DNA of 64,000 nucleotides from Voacanga thouarsii (lineage: Eukaryota; Streptophyta; Magnoliopsida; Gentianales; Apocynaceae), in assembly GCA_026120185.1 (NCBI GenBank), contig JANUWF010001224.1, forward strand, positions 1,302,001 through 1,366,000, given 5' to 3'. The notes below the pieces were generated by a model. That model had not been told where the DNA came from. It saw only the letters and a list, made by a program, of their open reading frames with translations, and searched no databases. The position numbers and the translations under genes were made by a program. Positions 1 to 11,076 of the stretch are shown piece by piece (position 1 is the first letter of the stretch; each line of letters opens with the position of its first letter).

Positions 1-440
1 CGTGGGGTGGCTCGTGGAACCAGCCTCTGACGATCCAGATGCCTCTGTTGACTCTAGCGATGACTAGAGTATAGAAGATTAGCAGCATTTGCTCTCTCTC
101 TCTTTTGGGATTTGCATTTTCTTGTTCATTTATCCTTTTCTAAGAAGCATGTTGCTTGTAGGGCTCGATTATTTTTCTGAATAAAAGGGTACCATGTGTG
201 ATAACCCTTCTTTATGAAAGCATGATTTTTATGAAAAGCATGAGTTTTATTTATTACTTGGTTTTTTCCTAAATAATATCATCAAATTTTCTTTTAAAAT
301 GAGTTGATATCATTACTATTAGCTGATTTTGTACAAAAACTTGCATATGATTTTCTTTTACATAAACCTAAATGTGAATGCGTGCTCAAAATATTTTAAA
401 CTTAAAAGCATAAACTTATTATTTGGGGTATGGTTTAGAA
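1..440 (+). other. Gypsy leader between the missing 5' LTR and gag
   Basis: No open coding signal. A block around 45-80 (GACTCTAGCGATGACTAGAG) resembles, on the opposite strand, the stretch near 25,670-25,690 upstream of another gag-like start, which supports it being leader sequence of one gypsy family. No LTR end or primer site is visible. Confidence 0.4.
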
Positions 441-1246
441 TGGCACCCAAGCGCCGCGCCGCTTCAACAGGCAGAAGGGTTCTGGGAGCCGATCAAGTGG
501 CACTGGAAGTCGAGACAACCCAGGTGCAAACACCCAACCGGGGTGAAGGGAGTGGTCCAAATATGGGATGGGGGTCTAAAGTTCCAATTGATGTGTCAAT
601 GGGCCAGGCATTTAGCAAGAGGGCCGGAATTCTGCAGACTCTGACCGAGTGAAGGAACCTTAAGCGAGAAGGCGAGTTCCAAAGCTTGAAACAGGGGAAT
701 ATGACAGTAACACAATACGCTGCTCAATTCAATCCCTTATCCAAGTACTATCAACGGCTAATAGATACAGAGTTAAACCGAACCCGGCAGTTCCGGAAGG
801 GATTGAGACAGGAACTTAGAAGGGTATTGGCACCATTCCCACCAACAACTTATGCTGCAGCGGTGGAAGCCGCAACTCGTACTAAGAATGAAGATAAAGG
901 TAGAGCAGATAGCAAAGCATTGAACTCATCTGAGCATGTTACTCCTAAGAGACTTGCAGGGCAGCAACGCGTAAATAAAGGAAAGCAAGCACGGACTGCG
1001 CTACTTGGGGCCACTACAAATGCAATAACCTGCCATTACTATGGCAAGAGAGGACACGAAATGAAGGACTGTTGGTCTAAGAAGGAGAACCAAAAATGCT
1101 TTATTTGCAGAGACCCTTCGCATATGAGGAATAACTGTCCAAAAATTGGAAGTACCAACCAAGGAAACCCAGCAATGCTTGCTCACTGGGCCAATCAAGC
1201 CGACATTGTTGGAGCCGCAGGAAGTGAGGATAGAAATCTCAAGTGA
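441..1246 (+). pseudogene. Gag of gypsy element A (frameshifted, capsid part deleted)
   Basis: The product would be the capsid/nucleocapsid polyprotein. The start at 441 gives MAPKRR, a basic N-terminus common in plant chromovirus Gag, but this frame stops at 650-652. Coding resumes in another frame at about 686 and runs to 1246. The second part has a helical stretch with FRKGLRQELRR, an alanine-rich segment with AAAVEAATR, and two nucleocapsid zinc knuckles. The first reads CHYYGKRGHEMKDC, where the second cysteine of CX2CX4HX4C has become tyrosine. The second, CFICRDPSHMRNNC, is intact. Most of the capsid between the N-terminus and the helical part is missing. A frameshift, a deletion and a damaged knuckle mean it cannot make functional Gag. 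Confidence 0.8.
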
Positions 1247-1505
1247 ATGTCGGACACTGAATGCAGAGGTACTAGAAGCAGATGCAATAATAAGAAAAGG
1301 TAAGCCTGCTATTATGCAGATATTTAGATTTATTCTAATCCGGCGCATCGCTATGTCAAATTGGAATGGCCATATTAATGGGGATGTGATGGGTCGAAAT
1401 TGCCCATACCCGATGGTCAAGGTTCAGTGGGAGCATCGTGGCACACGAGATACCACGTAGGAATCAGAAGAGTGGGTTAAGTGGAAATATCCCGAGCTGA
1501 AATAG
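1247..1505 (+). pseudogene. Residual C-terminal end of gypsy pol with chromodomain tail
   Basis: Directly after gag only a scrap of pol remains. The last ~30 codons read VKVQWEHRGTRDTT, then an in-frame TAG where tryptophan is expected, then ESEEWVKWKYPEL and a stop at 1503-1505. This is the C-terminal part of the chromodomain found at the end of integrase in chromoviruses, and it parallels 6281-6372 in element B. Between gag and this tail about 170 bp have no recognisable protein, so a deletion removed the rest of pol. Confidence 0.7.
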
Positions 1506-1551
1506 AGGTATGCTTGAATTTTGGGACGAAATTCTTCTAAGGAGAGGAGGA

Positions 1552-4500
1552 TGTGAAACCCCAGTCGAAACTAACCTTAGAGTAAGGGGGTTGGGATGCA
1601 TATCATATTTTATTGCATACTTAAATATATTTTTTTATATGAAATTATGTGCTTTGGATTTGTGTTTTGTGGCCTAGAAGGCTTAATTGTGAGTATTGAG
1701 TAAGAATGGCAAAATGGTAATTTTTGCTTGAGGTGAAAATATGGAGATAGCTTGAGGATTAAATAGAAAAAATATTTTAGAGAGAAAATAAGAGCAAGAG
1801 TTGTTGTGATGTAGTGGTTAGAGCTTTGGAATTAATTCTTAAGGTCTAGGGTTCAAATTCCATCATTGGAATTTTAGCATGATTAAATTTTATTTTTGCT
1901 TTGGAAGTTTGTATTTTCGGTCTTAAGTGCTTTAGAGTAGAGTAGAGGTATTGTCTTAAGGGAGACATGATAGGAGTACCCTAATCCTATTCTTGTACCC
2001 TACACAAAATTTCTAAGGGAATTCATTCTTCCTTGATCCTTAATTTTTCTTAATTCTCAATTCGTTAGATTGGTCACATTTGTTCTAGCCAATTTCATTC
2101 CAGAAATTTCGGTAAAGTGTTGTGGCTTTGAAGGTTCAAAATGTCTTAGTGAAAGACATCTTATGGACCGAAAATGTGGAAGAGATGGGGAAGGATTCCA
2201 AGAGAATTCATTCCCCTAGTGAACCTTCTAAAATTCACTATAGCTAGGTTCATTTTCCTTCATATAATGAACTGAAATTTTCCAGCTTCTTGTGCTTTCA
2301 TGGTGTCAAAATTCTCAACCATTATTCCCTCCCAAATGCTACCAGAAAATGGCCCTTTTGATAATCTTGAAATCTGAATTTTTCTGGCCATTTTCGGACT
2401 GTACAAATGCTGTGCAAAACTAGAAAAATTTCTGGGCAAAATCGTAACTTAGGTGGTCTTAAACCAAGCTGTTTTCTTCCAGATTCACCCAGCTCCTTAG
2501 CCATTTTTTTTCCTCCATAAAGAAGGTTGGAAACCAGCCTTGAAAGACCTTTTAAATCCCCTTAAACTTTTCTGCAAAATCGACTGAACAATGGCAGAAA
2601 ATCTGCCCAGAAATTCTTTCCAATTTGCAAAAATCACTGGACAGAATTTTCCAGCTTTGTTTTCCATTCCAGCCCTGGCCGAAACTTCATCTTTCTTCTG
2701 CACAAGCCTTTCTTAAACCGCCACCTTTCTTAAACAGCCATGAACTGAACTCCATTCTCTTCCCCAAGCTTCTGCATGAAAATCAGACATGGCTGCCCGA
2801 AAATATCTCCAACAAATCACAGCAATCATGCCTTGATTGAATACCAAAATTCCAGTAATATTAATTTAGCAACCTGCCATAAAATCTCCCTCAAACAGCC
2901 AAACCTTTCCTTCACCATTGCACTCCTTCCTTTCGGCCACCATTAACCTTCTTCACTCAGCTTTCATCCAGCCAAAAACACTGATCAAACAGCCAGCCAT
3001 CACAGCTTTTAAAAGCTCTCCATTTATCAAGATATTCTCAACCTATTTTGTTTCCAAATTTCAATAACTAAATTATTTTTTTCGGATTTCAACAACCAGC
3101 TTTTCCTTTTCCTATCAAACCAGAAAATTCAATTGCCAAAAATCCTCAAAGAGTTCGACCAACCCTAATCCCTAAGAATTTCAGCAGCTTCAACCAAAAC
3201 ACTGTCCATTCTTTTCAACCTTCAAGCACACATAGAACGCCTACTCCTTCTTTCACCTAATACCTCTCCAAACCACTTCAAACTTCTTTCAAAAATTCCA
3301 GATTTCATCTACTCACTTCCGTGAGTCCATCCATACCGTTTTTAACATCAAACTCCAAAATCCAACTTGCTCTTTTGGATCAAAAAAATCAGAATTTTTG
3401 TGAAGGCTCAAGAACACCTTCAAGATCGGTTTGTTCACTCAACTTCATCTTCACTAATCTTTGATCTCTAATGAATATTTATATGAATAAACATGCTAAT
3501 GGACTTTCTTCTTCTCTTCTCTCTCTCTCTCTCTCTTGGCCGAACAACCTCTCCCTCTTGGCCGAATAACTTCTTCACCAATGCCATGCTTTCTTCATCT
3601 CCCTTAGACGGATTTAGACATCTAGGAGTTGAGATCCATTTGAAACTCCTTCAAAGTACTCATCAATCAAGTAAGTCCCGTCAACCCTCTTTTTAGGCTC
3701 TAGAATCATGTCCCTAGGATGATATTGGAAGGAGATGGGTATGAGTGTGGTTTAAGCATGTATTGTTGTGATGAGTTGAGTTTGAAGCATGAATGAATGT
3801 GTGTATATAATGGAGTTGGGGTTAAAGCATGTGATGATTTATCTTTGATGATATTATGATGTTTTAGGGTTTAATGCATGTCTTCATGCTGAGAGTGATA
3901 TTTATGATCAAGCATGTTAGAGATTATGTCACCGTTGGTGAATAGGATTTATATTCAAGTATGATTGTTGAAGCCATGATTATGTTTATGCTAGTAAAGA
4001 TTGGATCATGCCTTGACAAATTTAGATCTATGCTTATATTCATGATTTGGTTGATTTGATGAATTGGAGAAAGTATATGTTCATGATTCTAGTTGGCAAT
4101 AAGAATATGATCATGATCCAAGTGACTGTGTTTTGCCGGAATGGATACCCAGTTGTTGTTTGGATATAGAGAAGGAGGAGTATCTTACCCGGTAGGCCGA
4201 TCGCCTACCTTTTGTCAGTTTGTACAAAGTGTCGGCATTCTGACTGGTTATGAGCCCAACGTGTGATAACCCATGACCTTTTATTTTGAGTGGTTGATTT
4301 TAATTATTGTGTATGGCGAGGAAAGCCAAAACGTCACTCTTGGTTTTAACTAATATTTATTGCTTGCCAGTATTTCTCTTATAAAGATTTTATACTTTGC
4401 ATTCACGAACTGTTTTCACTCGACACTCAAAGCACACTCGGATATACTGAGATTTTTGTCTCATCACCCTTTTTACCATGATTTCAGGTCGATCCTGCTG

Positions 4501-4782
4501 TGGGGATGAGTAGCTAGTGTTATCTGCCTTGGAAGAGAATTTTGTCATTTATTTTTATGTATTGCCTTGGGGAGTTGAGAGTGGATAATCTTTATTATAG
4601 ATTCTTTTTTTTGGAATTCTTGGATTTAATCTTGGATTTATCCTTGGAATGTAATAAATTTTAAGTTAAAGTATTATTTTTATTCTGTTATTTTATTTGT
4701 TTGACCTAGTTATAAAGATCCCTTGTCCTTTGGATTGGGCGATATCTCTGACCCTAGCGGGCCTAGGTAGCGGGGTGTTACA
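1552..4782 (+). repeat. 3' LTR of gypsy element A (3231 bp)
   Basis: Begins TGTGAAACCCC immediately after a purine tract (AAGGAGAGGAGGA) and ends GGGTGTTACA, giving TG...CA ends. The same ends occur at 6420/11076 and, inverted, at 54812/50313. It is about 1.3 kb shorter than those copies and lacks the AT-rich central block they share, so it has lost an internal segment around 4,100-4,150. A CT-rich stretch near 3,513-3,540 precedes TTGGCCGAA, which marks the equivalent site of the accD insertion in element B. No protein-coding evidence is seen inside. Confidence 0.88.
1799..1870 (+). promoter_or_regulatory. tRNA-like A-box/B-box module in LTR A
   Basis: GTAGTGGTTAGAGC (A-box-like, about 1811-1824) is followed about 25 bp later by GGGTTCAAATTCC (B-box-like, 1849-1861). 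Order and spacing are those of a tRNA-type RNA polymerase III internal promoter. The same module recurs at the same relative place in three other LTR copies. Transcription by pol III is inference. Confidence 0.35.
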
Positions 4783-6373
4783 ACCCTAAAAAGGCTCAAG
4801 TTGTTGCTGATGCCCTAAGCCGTAAAGTCAAAATGGTCTGACGGAGAGTGCAGGAGATTCAGGAAGTCCAAGAAGTGTTGGACAAAAGGATGTAAGTGCA
4901 AGAATAGAGGATTATTATTAGCAATCTGAGATTGATATCGGACCTAAGGCGGAAAATCATCGAAGCTCAGCAAAGTGATGTAGAATTTCAACTTTTCAAG
5001 GACAAAGAACTCAAACGACAAGGTAGTGATTTTCGACAAGACGAAATAGGAGTGATGTATTTTCAAGATCGTTTATGTGTACTTGATGAGCACTAGCTGA
5101 AGGATAGGATTTTGCAGGAGGCATATAAAAGTAAGTACGTTGTTCATCTGGGAGTGTTAAAAATGTATCAAGACTTGAAAAAGGCTTATTGGTGGCCTGG
5201 AATGAAGAAGAACGTGGTTAAGTATATCTTTACATTTCTGACCTGTCAGAAAGTTAAAGCGAAGCACAAAAAGTTGACAGGATTGATGCAACCATTACCG
5301 ATATTTGAGTGGAAATGGGAAGAGGTGACCATGGACTTCGTTACCGGACTCCCTATGGCAAGGACCCTAAAAGACGCTATATGGGTGGTGGTAGATAGAT
5401 TGACCAAGTCAGCACATTTCATACCGGTAAATGTTATGGATTTAATGGAGAAGTTAGCTCAAACCTATGTGCATGAAATAGTCAGATTGCATGGAGTGCC
5501 TTCGAGTATTGTGTCCAACCGATACCCGAGATTTATATCCCGATTTTAGGGTAAGTTTCGAGAATCAATGGGTTCTAGTATAAAGTTTAGTACAACGGCG
5601 CATCTGCAAACCAATGGTCAGTCAGAAAGGGTTATTTAGATATTGAAAGACATGTTAAGAGCTTGTGTATTGGATTTCAAGGACAACTGGATTTAATGTG
5701 TACCACATACAGAATTGGCCTATAATAATAGCTACCAATCTTCGATTGGAATAGCCCTGTATGAGGCATTGTATGGACTAAGTGTCAAGTACCTCTATAT
5801 TGGAGTTGGTCGGAAGACGGCCACATAAGCAAGTCTAGAGAAGTCTACATTCAAGAAATGTTAGATAAGGTAAAGATGATCAGAGAAAGGTTGAAAGTGG
5901 CCTAGAGTCGACAAAAGAGTTATGCGGACAATAGGTGAAGGGAGTTGGAATTTCAAGTAGGAGACAATGTGTTCTTAAAGTTGACACCGAATAGAGAAAT
6001 TTTGAAGCATCCGAAAGGTGGGAAGCTGAAACCGAGATTTTTGGGACTGTTTCCGATTAAAGCAAGAATTGGACCGGTGGCGTATCGACTGGATTTGTCG
6101 GATGGGTTGACGGGAATACACGATGTATTCCATGTGTCTCAGTAGAAGAAGTACAATGCCGACCCCGGACATTTTATGAATGATGAATTGTTGGTATTGC
6201 AATCCGACATGAGCTACGTAGAGAAGCCCGTGAAAATTTTGGACCAAATTATCAAGACTCTTTTGAATAAGCAGATTCCTATGATGAAGGTACAATGGAA
6301 ACATCATGGCACTCAAGATGCCACATGGGAAACGAAAGAGTGGATAAAGCGGAAGTATCCCGACCTGAGATAA
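4783..6373 (+). pseudogene. Pol of gypsy element B: RNase H tail, integrase, chromodomain (decayed)
   Basis: At 4783-4842 the frame reads KAQVVADALSRKVK, the conserved end of the RNase H domain. The integrase zinc-binding part near 5106-5280 keeps YWWPGMKKNV and LTCQKVKAKH, but one histidine and one cysteine of the HHCC set are replaced. The core follows with VTMDFVTGLP (first catalytic Asp present). IVSNRYPRF stands where IVSDRDPRF is usual, so the second catalytic Asp is lost. NGQSERV, with the catalytic Glu, comes after a stop. The C-terminal region (5945-6145) has VGDNVFLKL and HDVFHVSQ. The chromodomain at about 6230-6372 ends VQWKHHGTQDATWETKEW. In-frame stops at 5547, about 5636, 5694 and 6143 confirm a pseudogene. 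Confidence 0.88.
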
Positions 6374-6659
6374 AGGTACACCTAAATTTTGGAACGAAAT
6401 TCTTCTAAGGAGGGGAGGATATAAAACCCCACCTTAAGCCTATCCTAGAGTAAGGGGGATGAGATGCATATCATGTCATCATGCATAAAATATACCTTTT
6501 GAATTATTTTGGGTACCTTAGAATTGTGGTTTATAGGTTAAATGATTTATTTGTACTTGTTAGGTAGAAAGGGTAAAAAGGTAATTTTGCTTAAGGTCAA
6601 AATAGGAAGATGACTTGCGGTTTAGCTAAGAAGAATATTTGGTTGAGAAAATAAAAACA

Positions 6660-6730
6660 AGAGTTAGTGTGGTTAAGTGGTTAGAGCTTTGTGATTAATC
6701 TCTAAGGTTTTGAGTTCAAATCCCACCACT
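6660..6730 (+). promoter_or_regulatory. tRNA-like A-box/B-box module in LTR B
   Basis: TGGTTAAGTGG (6670-6680) fits the pol III A-box pattern TGGCNNAGTGG except for one C-to-T change, and continues TTAGAGC. GAGTTCAAATCCC (about 6712-6724) fits the B-box GGTTCRANNCC. Spacing of about 34 bp between boxes is tRNA-like. It is homologous to 1799-1870. Confidence 0.4.
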
Positions 6731-8417
6731 TAAGTTTTATTCATATTTATCTTAGCCATGTTTGAATTTTCATTTTTCATACATTCCTTAAAGATAGGGA
6801 TGTTGTTTTAGGAAAGATACAATGGTAATGTTTTGACCATGTGGTCTTGTCCTAAAAAGAATTCTAGAAGAATTCATGTCTCCATTAATTTTGCTAGCCT
6901 TGTCCTAACATCTTTGAAATTTAAACTACTCTTGATTCTTTAATCCATTTTTAATCATAATAATTCTGAGATAATTCCCTAGCTTAGAATTTCAAAAATC
7001 CTAGCTCTTGTAGGATAGAGATGGTCGAAAGTAAGGAGGAAAAATGGGTAAAGGTTCCAAGAAAAAACACCATAGCTATTCTTTCAAAACTCCATCTTCA
7101 TCTTGTTCATGTTTTGGTTAAAAATCTAGAAAATTTTCCAGATTTCCTTCAAGGCTATTTTCGAAAATTGTAGTAAGTTTTCTACCTAATTTTTGCAAGA
7201 AAATCAATCATTTTATGTGAGGATGAAGGCTGAAAATTCCTTGAATTTTCGGAGCTGTACAGACAATCCCAAACCAGAAATTTTTTCCAACAACCTAGTA
7301 ACATTGAACATGAACTTGAAGCAACCCGTTAGAACATATGAACAGCTGGAACTTTCTCTATTCTTCTTCAAGATGAAGGCTGGAAAACCACCATTAAAAA
7401 ACCTTCAAACACTCTTAAAATCCAACAGCAAAATCGTGCTAAAGTGGACCAAAAATTCTGCGCCAAAACCATTTCAATTCTAAGTGTTCTTGAGCTTCAA
7501 TTCCAGAAATTTTTTCAGCTTTGTCTCTTCAAGGCTAAGGCCAAAATTCTTCAACAAACCTCATTGAATTTCGGCCCTTGCATAGCCATGAACTGAACCT
7601 CTTGGCTTCCCTACCAACCTTGAGTAATAGAACTCCATTAAAATACCTCAAAAAGCTCCTATCTTCACTCTATCCAAACTTGTTCAAACTTCAAATTAAA
7701 TTTCAGATTTTGTTCCATTAAAACACTCATTTAGCTAATTGATAAAACCAGAAAATCCTCTACCATTTCATAGCTATTTTTGGCCAGCCTTAAGTCTAAA
7801 ACAACTCTCCATCCTTTGGTTGAAACATGGCTAATTCAGCCATACACCATTGAAGAACAAGAAACCTTCCAAGAGCAAATACCATTAACTAATCATATAC
7901 ATCAAACAACTCTACTTTTCTCTCAATTTGAATTTTAAAAAAATCTGAAACTCTCTCTCTCATTCTTGGATAACCAAAAGCTTCTCCTACTTTAAGCCAT
8001 TCAGCCAACACAATTCCAAACACACACGAAATTCATCTTCTCTCAAACTCTCTCGAAAACACCATGAACACCAAGAATACACACTTCACATCTTCAAGCC
8101 TAAACCACTCCTAAACACCTCCAATCCCTCTCAACTCTCTAGATCATCAATATTAAACCTATATTCTTCATTTATGCACTTTATAACACCAAAACACACA
8201 AAGTTGAACTTTCAAATGAATCAAACCATCCTTTTTTGTTGAAGATTCGAAGAACGCCAAAAAGGTAAAATAAGAACAATCTTCTTGTTCTTGTTCTTCT
8301 ATTCAACTTCTATTTTCCTCTTCTGTTCTCATTTTTTCCTCTCTCTCTCTTGGCCAAAATGTGGATAATCAACCATGGACTACTTTCAGACCACTAAAGG
8401 CCATCAAGCACTCAAGG

Positions 8418-8765
8418 ATGAAATCTAAAATGAATATTTGTGAACAATGTGGATATCATTTGAAAATGAGTAGTTCAGATAGAATAGAACTTTCGATTGA
8501 TCTAGGTACTTGGCATCCTATGGACGAAGACATGGTCTCTCTAGATCCCATTGAATTTCATTCGGAGGAGGAACCTTATAAAGATCGTATTGATTCTTAT
8601 CAAAGAAAGACAGGATTAACCGAGGCTGTTCAAACAGGCATAGGCCAACTAAATGGCATTCCCATAGCAGTTGGGGTTATGGATTTTCAGTTTATGGGGG
8701 GTAGTATGGGATCCGTAGTCGGGGAAAAAATTACCCGTTTAATTGAGTATGCGACCAATAAATCT
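8418..8765 (+). pseudogene. accD: Plastid accD fragment (acetyl-CoA carboxylase carboxyltransferase beta) captured inside LTR B
   Basis: About 115 codons match the plastid-encoded beta carboxyltransferase subunit of acetyl-CoA carboxylase, which makes malonyl-CoA for fatty acid synthesis. The match opens at [13 protein letters not shown], holding the second CxxC pair of the N-terminal zinc finger, and continues through [35 protein letters not shown] and [19 protein letters not shown] to RLIEYATN. It stops there, before the rest of the catalytic domain. The zinc finger's first CxxC pair and the C-terminal half are missing, so no enzyme can result. The frame is still open and only a few residues differ from usual accD, which suggests a fairly recent transfer. 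Flanking sequence is LTR on both sides (TTGGCC left, CCTTCATCAA right). Sequence 8361-8417 keeps an open frame but I do not recognise it. Confidence 0.88.
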
Positions 8766-9224
8766 TCACTAACCAAGGAGAATCCTTCATCAAACGAGCA
8801 CCAATCAAGTATTTCTTTCTTAATCCCCTTTTTAATTTTCAGACTCAAGACTCCTAGATGTTGATAGGTTGATTGAATAAAGTATGGGTTGAGTATGTGT
8901 ATGTGGGTGAAGGGGATGGAGTTAAGACATGAGAATTGGAATGAATGTTGTGCCTTATGGATTTTGCTTTAGAATCACTTTATGTCCGTCATGATTAAAG
9001 AGATTTATGGATGTTTTGATGTATGTTAGATATTATACCACCATTGTTGATTAGGCCTTCATGATATTATTTTTCAATAAATCTATAGATAATATTATGC
9101 CTAGTAGAAGATCATCTATGTTGTAGTATATGTTAATTCAAGTCTATGTTCATGGATAGATTAACATGTTATTTATTATGTGAGAATATGTTCATGGATC
9201 TTCTCTAACAATAGAAAATTATTG

Positions 9225-9780
9225 TAAGAACTATTTTTTATTAATTATATAATTATTTTTACTAACATTTTTACTATTAATTTAATTAGTACTATTATTC
9301 AATTCAATTTACAAAATTCGAAAAACATTAGGTAGGTTTGAAATAGAAGATTATTTAAAATATTATTATTTTTAGTTAAATAAATAAAATCTTTTCATTA
9401 AAAATAAATAATAAAATATTAGAATTAATTAATATCAAATGACTTTGTAGACCATATTAATAATATTGGTTAGCCTTACTAAAATTTTTATCTATACCCA
9501 TAAATATTGGTTATATTAAAATTTATTTATTATTTATTAATTAAAAATTAAGTATAGTTCATTTATTATTAATTTTATTGGTTATTTATTATCTAATAAT
9601 TATTAATTAAAATTAAGTATAATTTATTAACTATAATAATACTATTTAAATATTACTATTTACCAATATTATTTATGATTTATTATTATCCATTATTAAC
9701 ACTAATTTTATTTATTAGCAATATTACTCATTATTTATTATTTAAAACTATAACTTATTATTATTTATTTTATAACACCC
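9225..9780. other. Extremely AT-rich block within LTR B
   Basis: Dominated by TTATTA, AATTATT and ATTTATT strings. It has no coding potential. A related AT-rich stretch occupies the corresponding part of the inverted solo LTR (about 51,780-52,270), so it is at least partly an LTR component rather than a separate insertion. LTR A lacks it. Confidence 0.5.
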
Positions 9781-11076
9781 ATTTATTTTAACTTGTCAAG
9801 TTAGTTTTATTTTATAAAATACTTTATCAACTAGTATTAAAGCTTAAGACATTGTGGTCATGGTTAGTTATTGTTGTGGCAAGTTGAACTAGGATTTATT
9901 TATTTAAGGCAAATATAGTTTGGATATTATCTTATACCTTGTGTTTACCCCAGGTGGGGTTAGGTTGACCTGAACTACCTTGAGAGACTTTTGAACTCAA
10001 GAAGAGCAAAAGATTAGGTAAGTTCCTGCATAAAACCGTTTGAAGACCAAAGTTATCGTGGCAAGTCAAACTCAATGTATACGAGTATTTGTATTGTAAA
10101 GGTAATTATGGACAATTTTCCTTTTTGTTTCAGTCAAGCAAACCATTTAAAGTTAAACAAACAATTTTACACAAAATTCTAAACTTTTCCTTAAAACCTA
10201 ACTTTGGCAAGAATTTTAGAAACCATAATTGTTATTTCCAAGTGATTCATTGTATGATCTTTCTTCTCCCAAAAGGGACAAACAACGTTGAGTATTCAAT
10301 AAGGATAGACTGCTAGGACTAGTCTTTGAAGGATTAGGATAAGTCTCTTAGTAGGTGGCCATCTCTGAGGGGTGAGTCCTTCCCAGATAGAATACCAGTC
10401 CTGTAGGTCATACCGGTCCGAGCTAGCAAGTCCAGTCAAGTGGATTGTGTATTTTCAGAGTGGATAACCGGTAAGTTTGGGTGTAGAGATAGAGGAGTAT
10501 CTCACCGGTAAGCCGTACACCTACCTTGTGTCAGTATGTATAAAGTGTGACATTCTGATCGTTATATTATCATGGTGCACAAAGTGTGGTGCCAAGGCTA
10601 CCTCTTTTGAGTGGTTGTATATATGGTGCACATGTATAATTTGGAAAGGAAAACACCACTCTTCATTTATGTAATTTATTTGAGGCTTGCCAACACTTTC
10701 TTTTATGAAAATTTCACAACTTGCATACATAAACTGTTTTACCTGAAACACTTAAAGCACACACGGGTTTACTAAGATTTATGTCTAACCACATTTTATA
10801 CCATGTTTTCAGGTCTTTCCTATTGTGAAGGTTATTAACTAGAGAATTGCCTATGTTATGAAGACTCGTTGTTTTTTTTCCTATATATTTTATTTGAGAG
10901 ACAATAGCAGACATTTATTTTTTTGAACTTGTTCATGTATTGCTTGGATTGTAATAAGTTTAATTTTGAATTATTTCATCCATTTATTTTGTGTGTCCTA
11001 GTTATAAAGACTCCTTGTCCTATGGACGAGGCGACATTCTCAACCCTAATAAGAGCATAAGTAGTAGGGTGTTACA

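Larger units (their letters stand above)
1..4782 (+). mobile_element. Ty3-gypsy chromodomain element A, 5'-truncated by window edge, internally deleted
   Basis: The window opens inside the untranslated leader (1-440) of a Ty3-gypsy element. Its gag remnant (441-1246) is followed almost directly by the chromodomain end of pol (to 1505), a polypurine tract (about 1539-1551) and a 3.2 kb 3' LTR (1552-4782). Protease, reverse transcriptase, RNase H and nearly all of integrase are missing, so this is a deletion derivative. The chromodomain end, gag zinc knuckles and long LTR opening TGTGAAACCCC suggest a Tekay/Del-like chromovirus (inference). The LTR ends directly against the RNase H tail of element B, so A inserted into B. 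The 5' LTR lies outside the window, so the target duplication cannot be checked. Confidence 0.85.
4783..11076 (+). mobile_element. Ty3-gypsy chromodomain element B, 5' part displaced by element A
   Basis: Visible sequence runs from the end of RNase H (4783) through integrase and chromodomain (to about 6373), a polypurine tract (about 6407-6419) and a 3' LTR (6420-11076). Everything upstream is cut off by the insertion of element A. It is the same clade as A, judged by LTR ends, the shared LTR module at 6670-6723, and the matching pol C-terminus. Coding parts carry many stops, so it is inactive. Confidence 0.85.
6420..11076 (+). repeat. 3' LTR of gypsy element B (4657 bp)
   Basis: Starts TATAAAACCCC (TG decayed to TA) after GGAGGGGAGGA and ends AGGGTGTTACA. 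It is collinear with the LTRs at 1552-4782 and 50313-54812, with two notable differences. A plastid accD fragment lies at about 8418-8765. A very AT-rich block spans about 9,225-9,780, partly matched in the solo LTR. The closing ~600 bp (10,440-11,076) match the end of LTR A closely. Confidence 0.85.

Noticed and set aside
1799..1870. A genuine tRNA gene
   Set aside because: No pairable acceptor stem or standard anticodon arm (the anticodon region is the palindrome GAATTAATTC). Only the internal promoter-like boxes are claimed.
2322..2840. Three short open frames in LTR A
   Set aside because: They overlap on both strands inside a confirmed LTR, with no similarity to a domain and no preservation in LTRs B and C.
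8361..8864. A functional nuclear accD gene
   Set aside because: Only about 115 codons, no transit peptide, no catalytic C-terminal half. It is flanked by LTR sequence on both sides.
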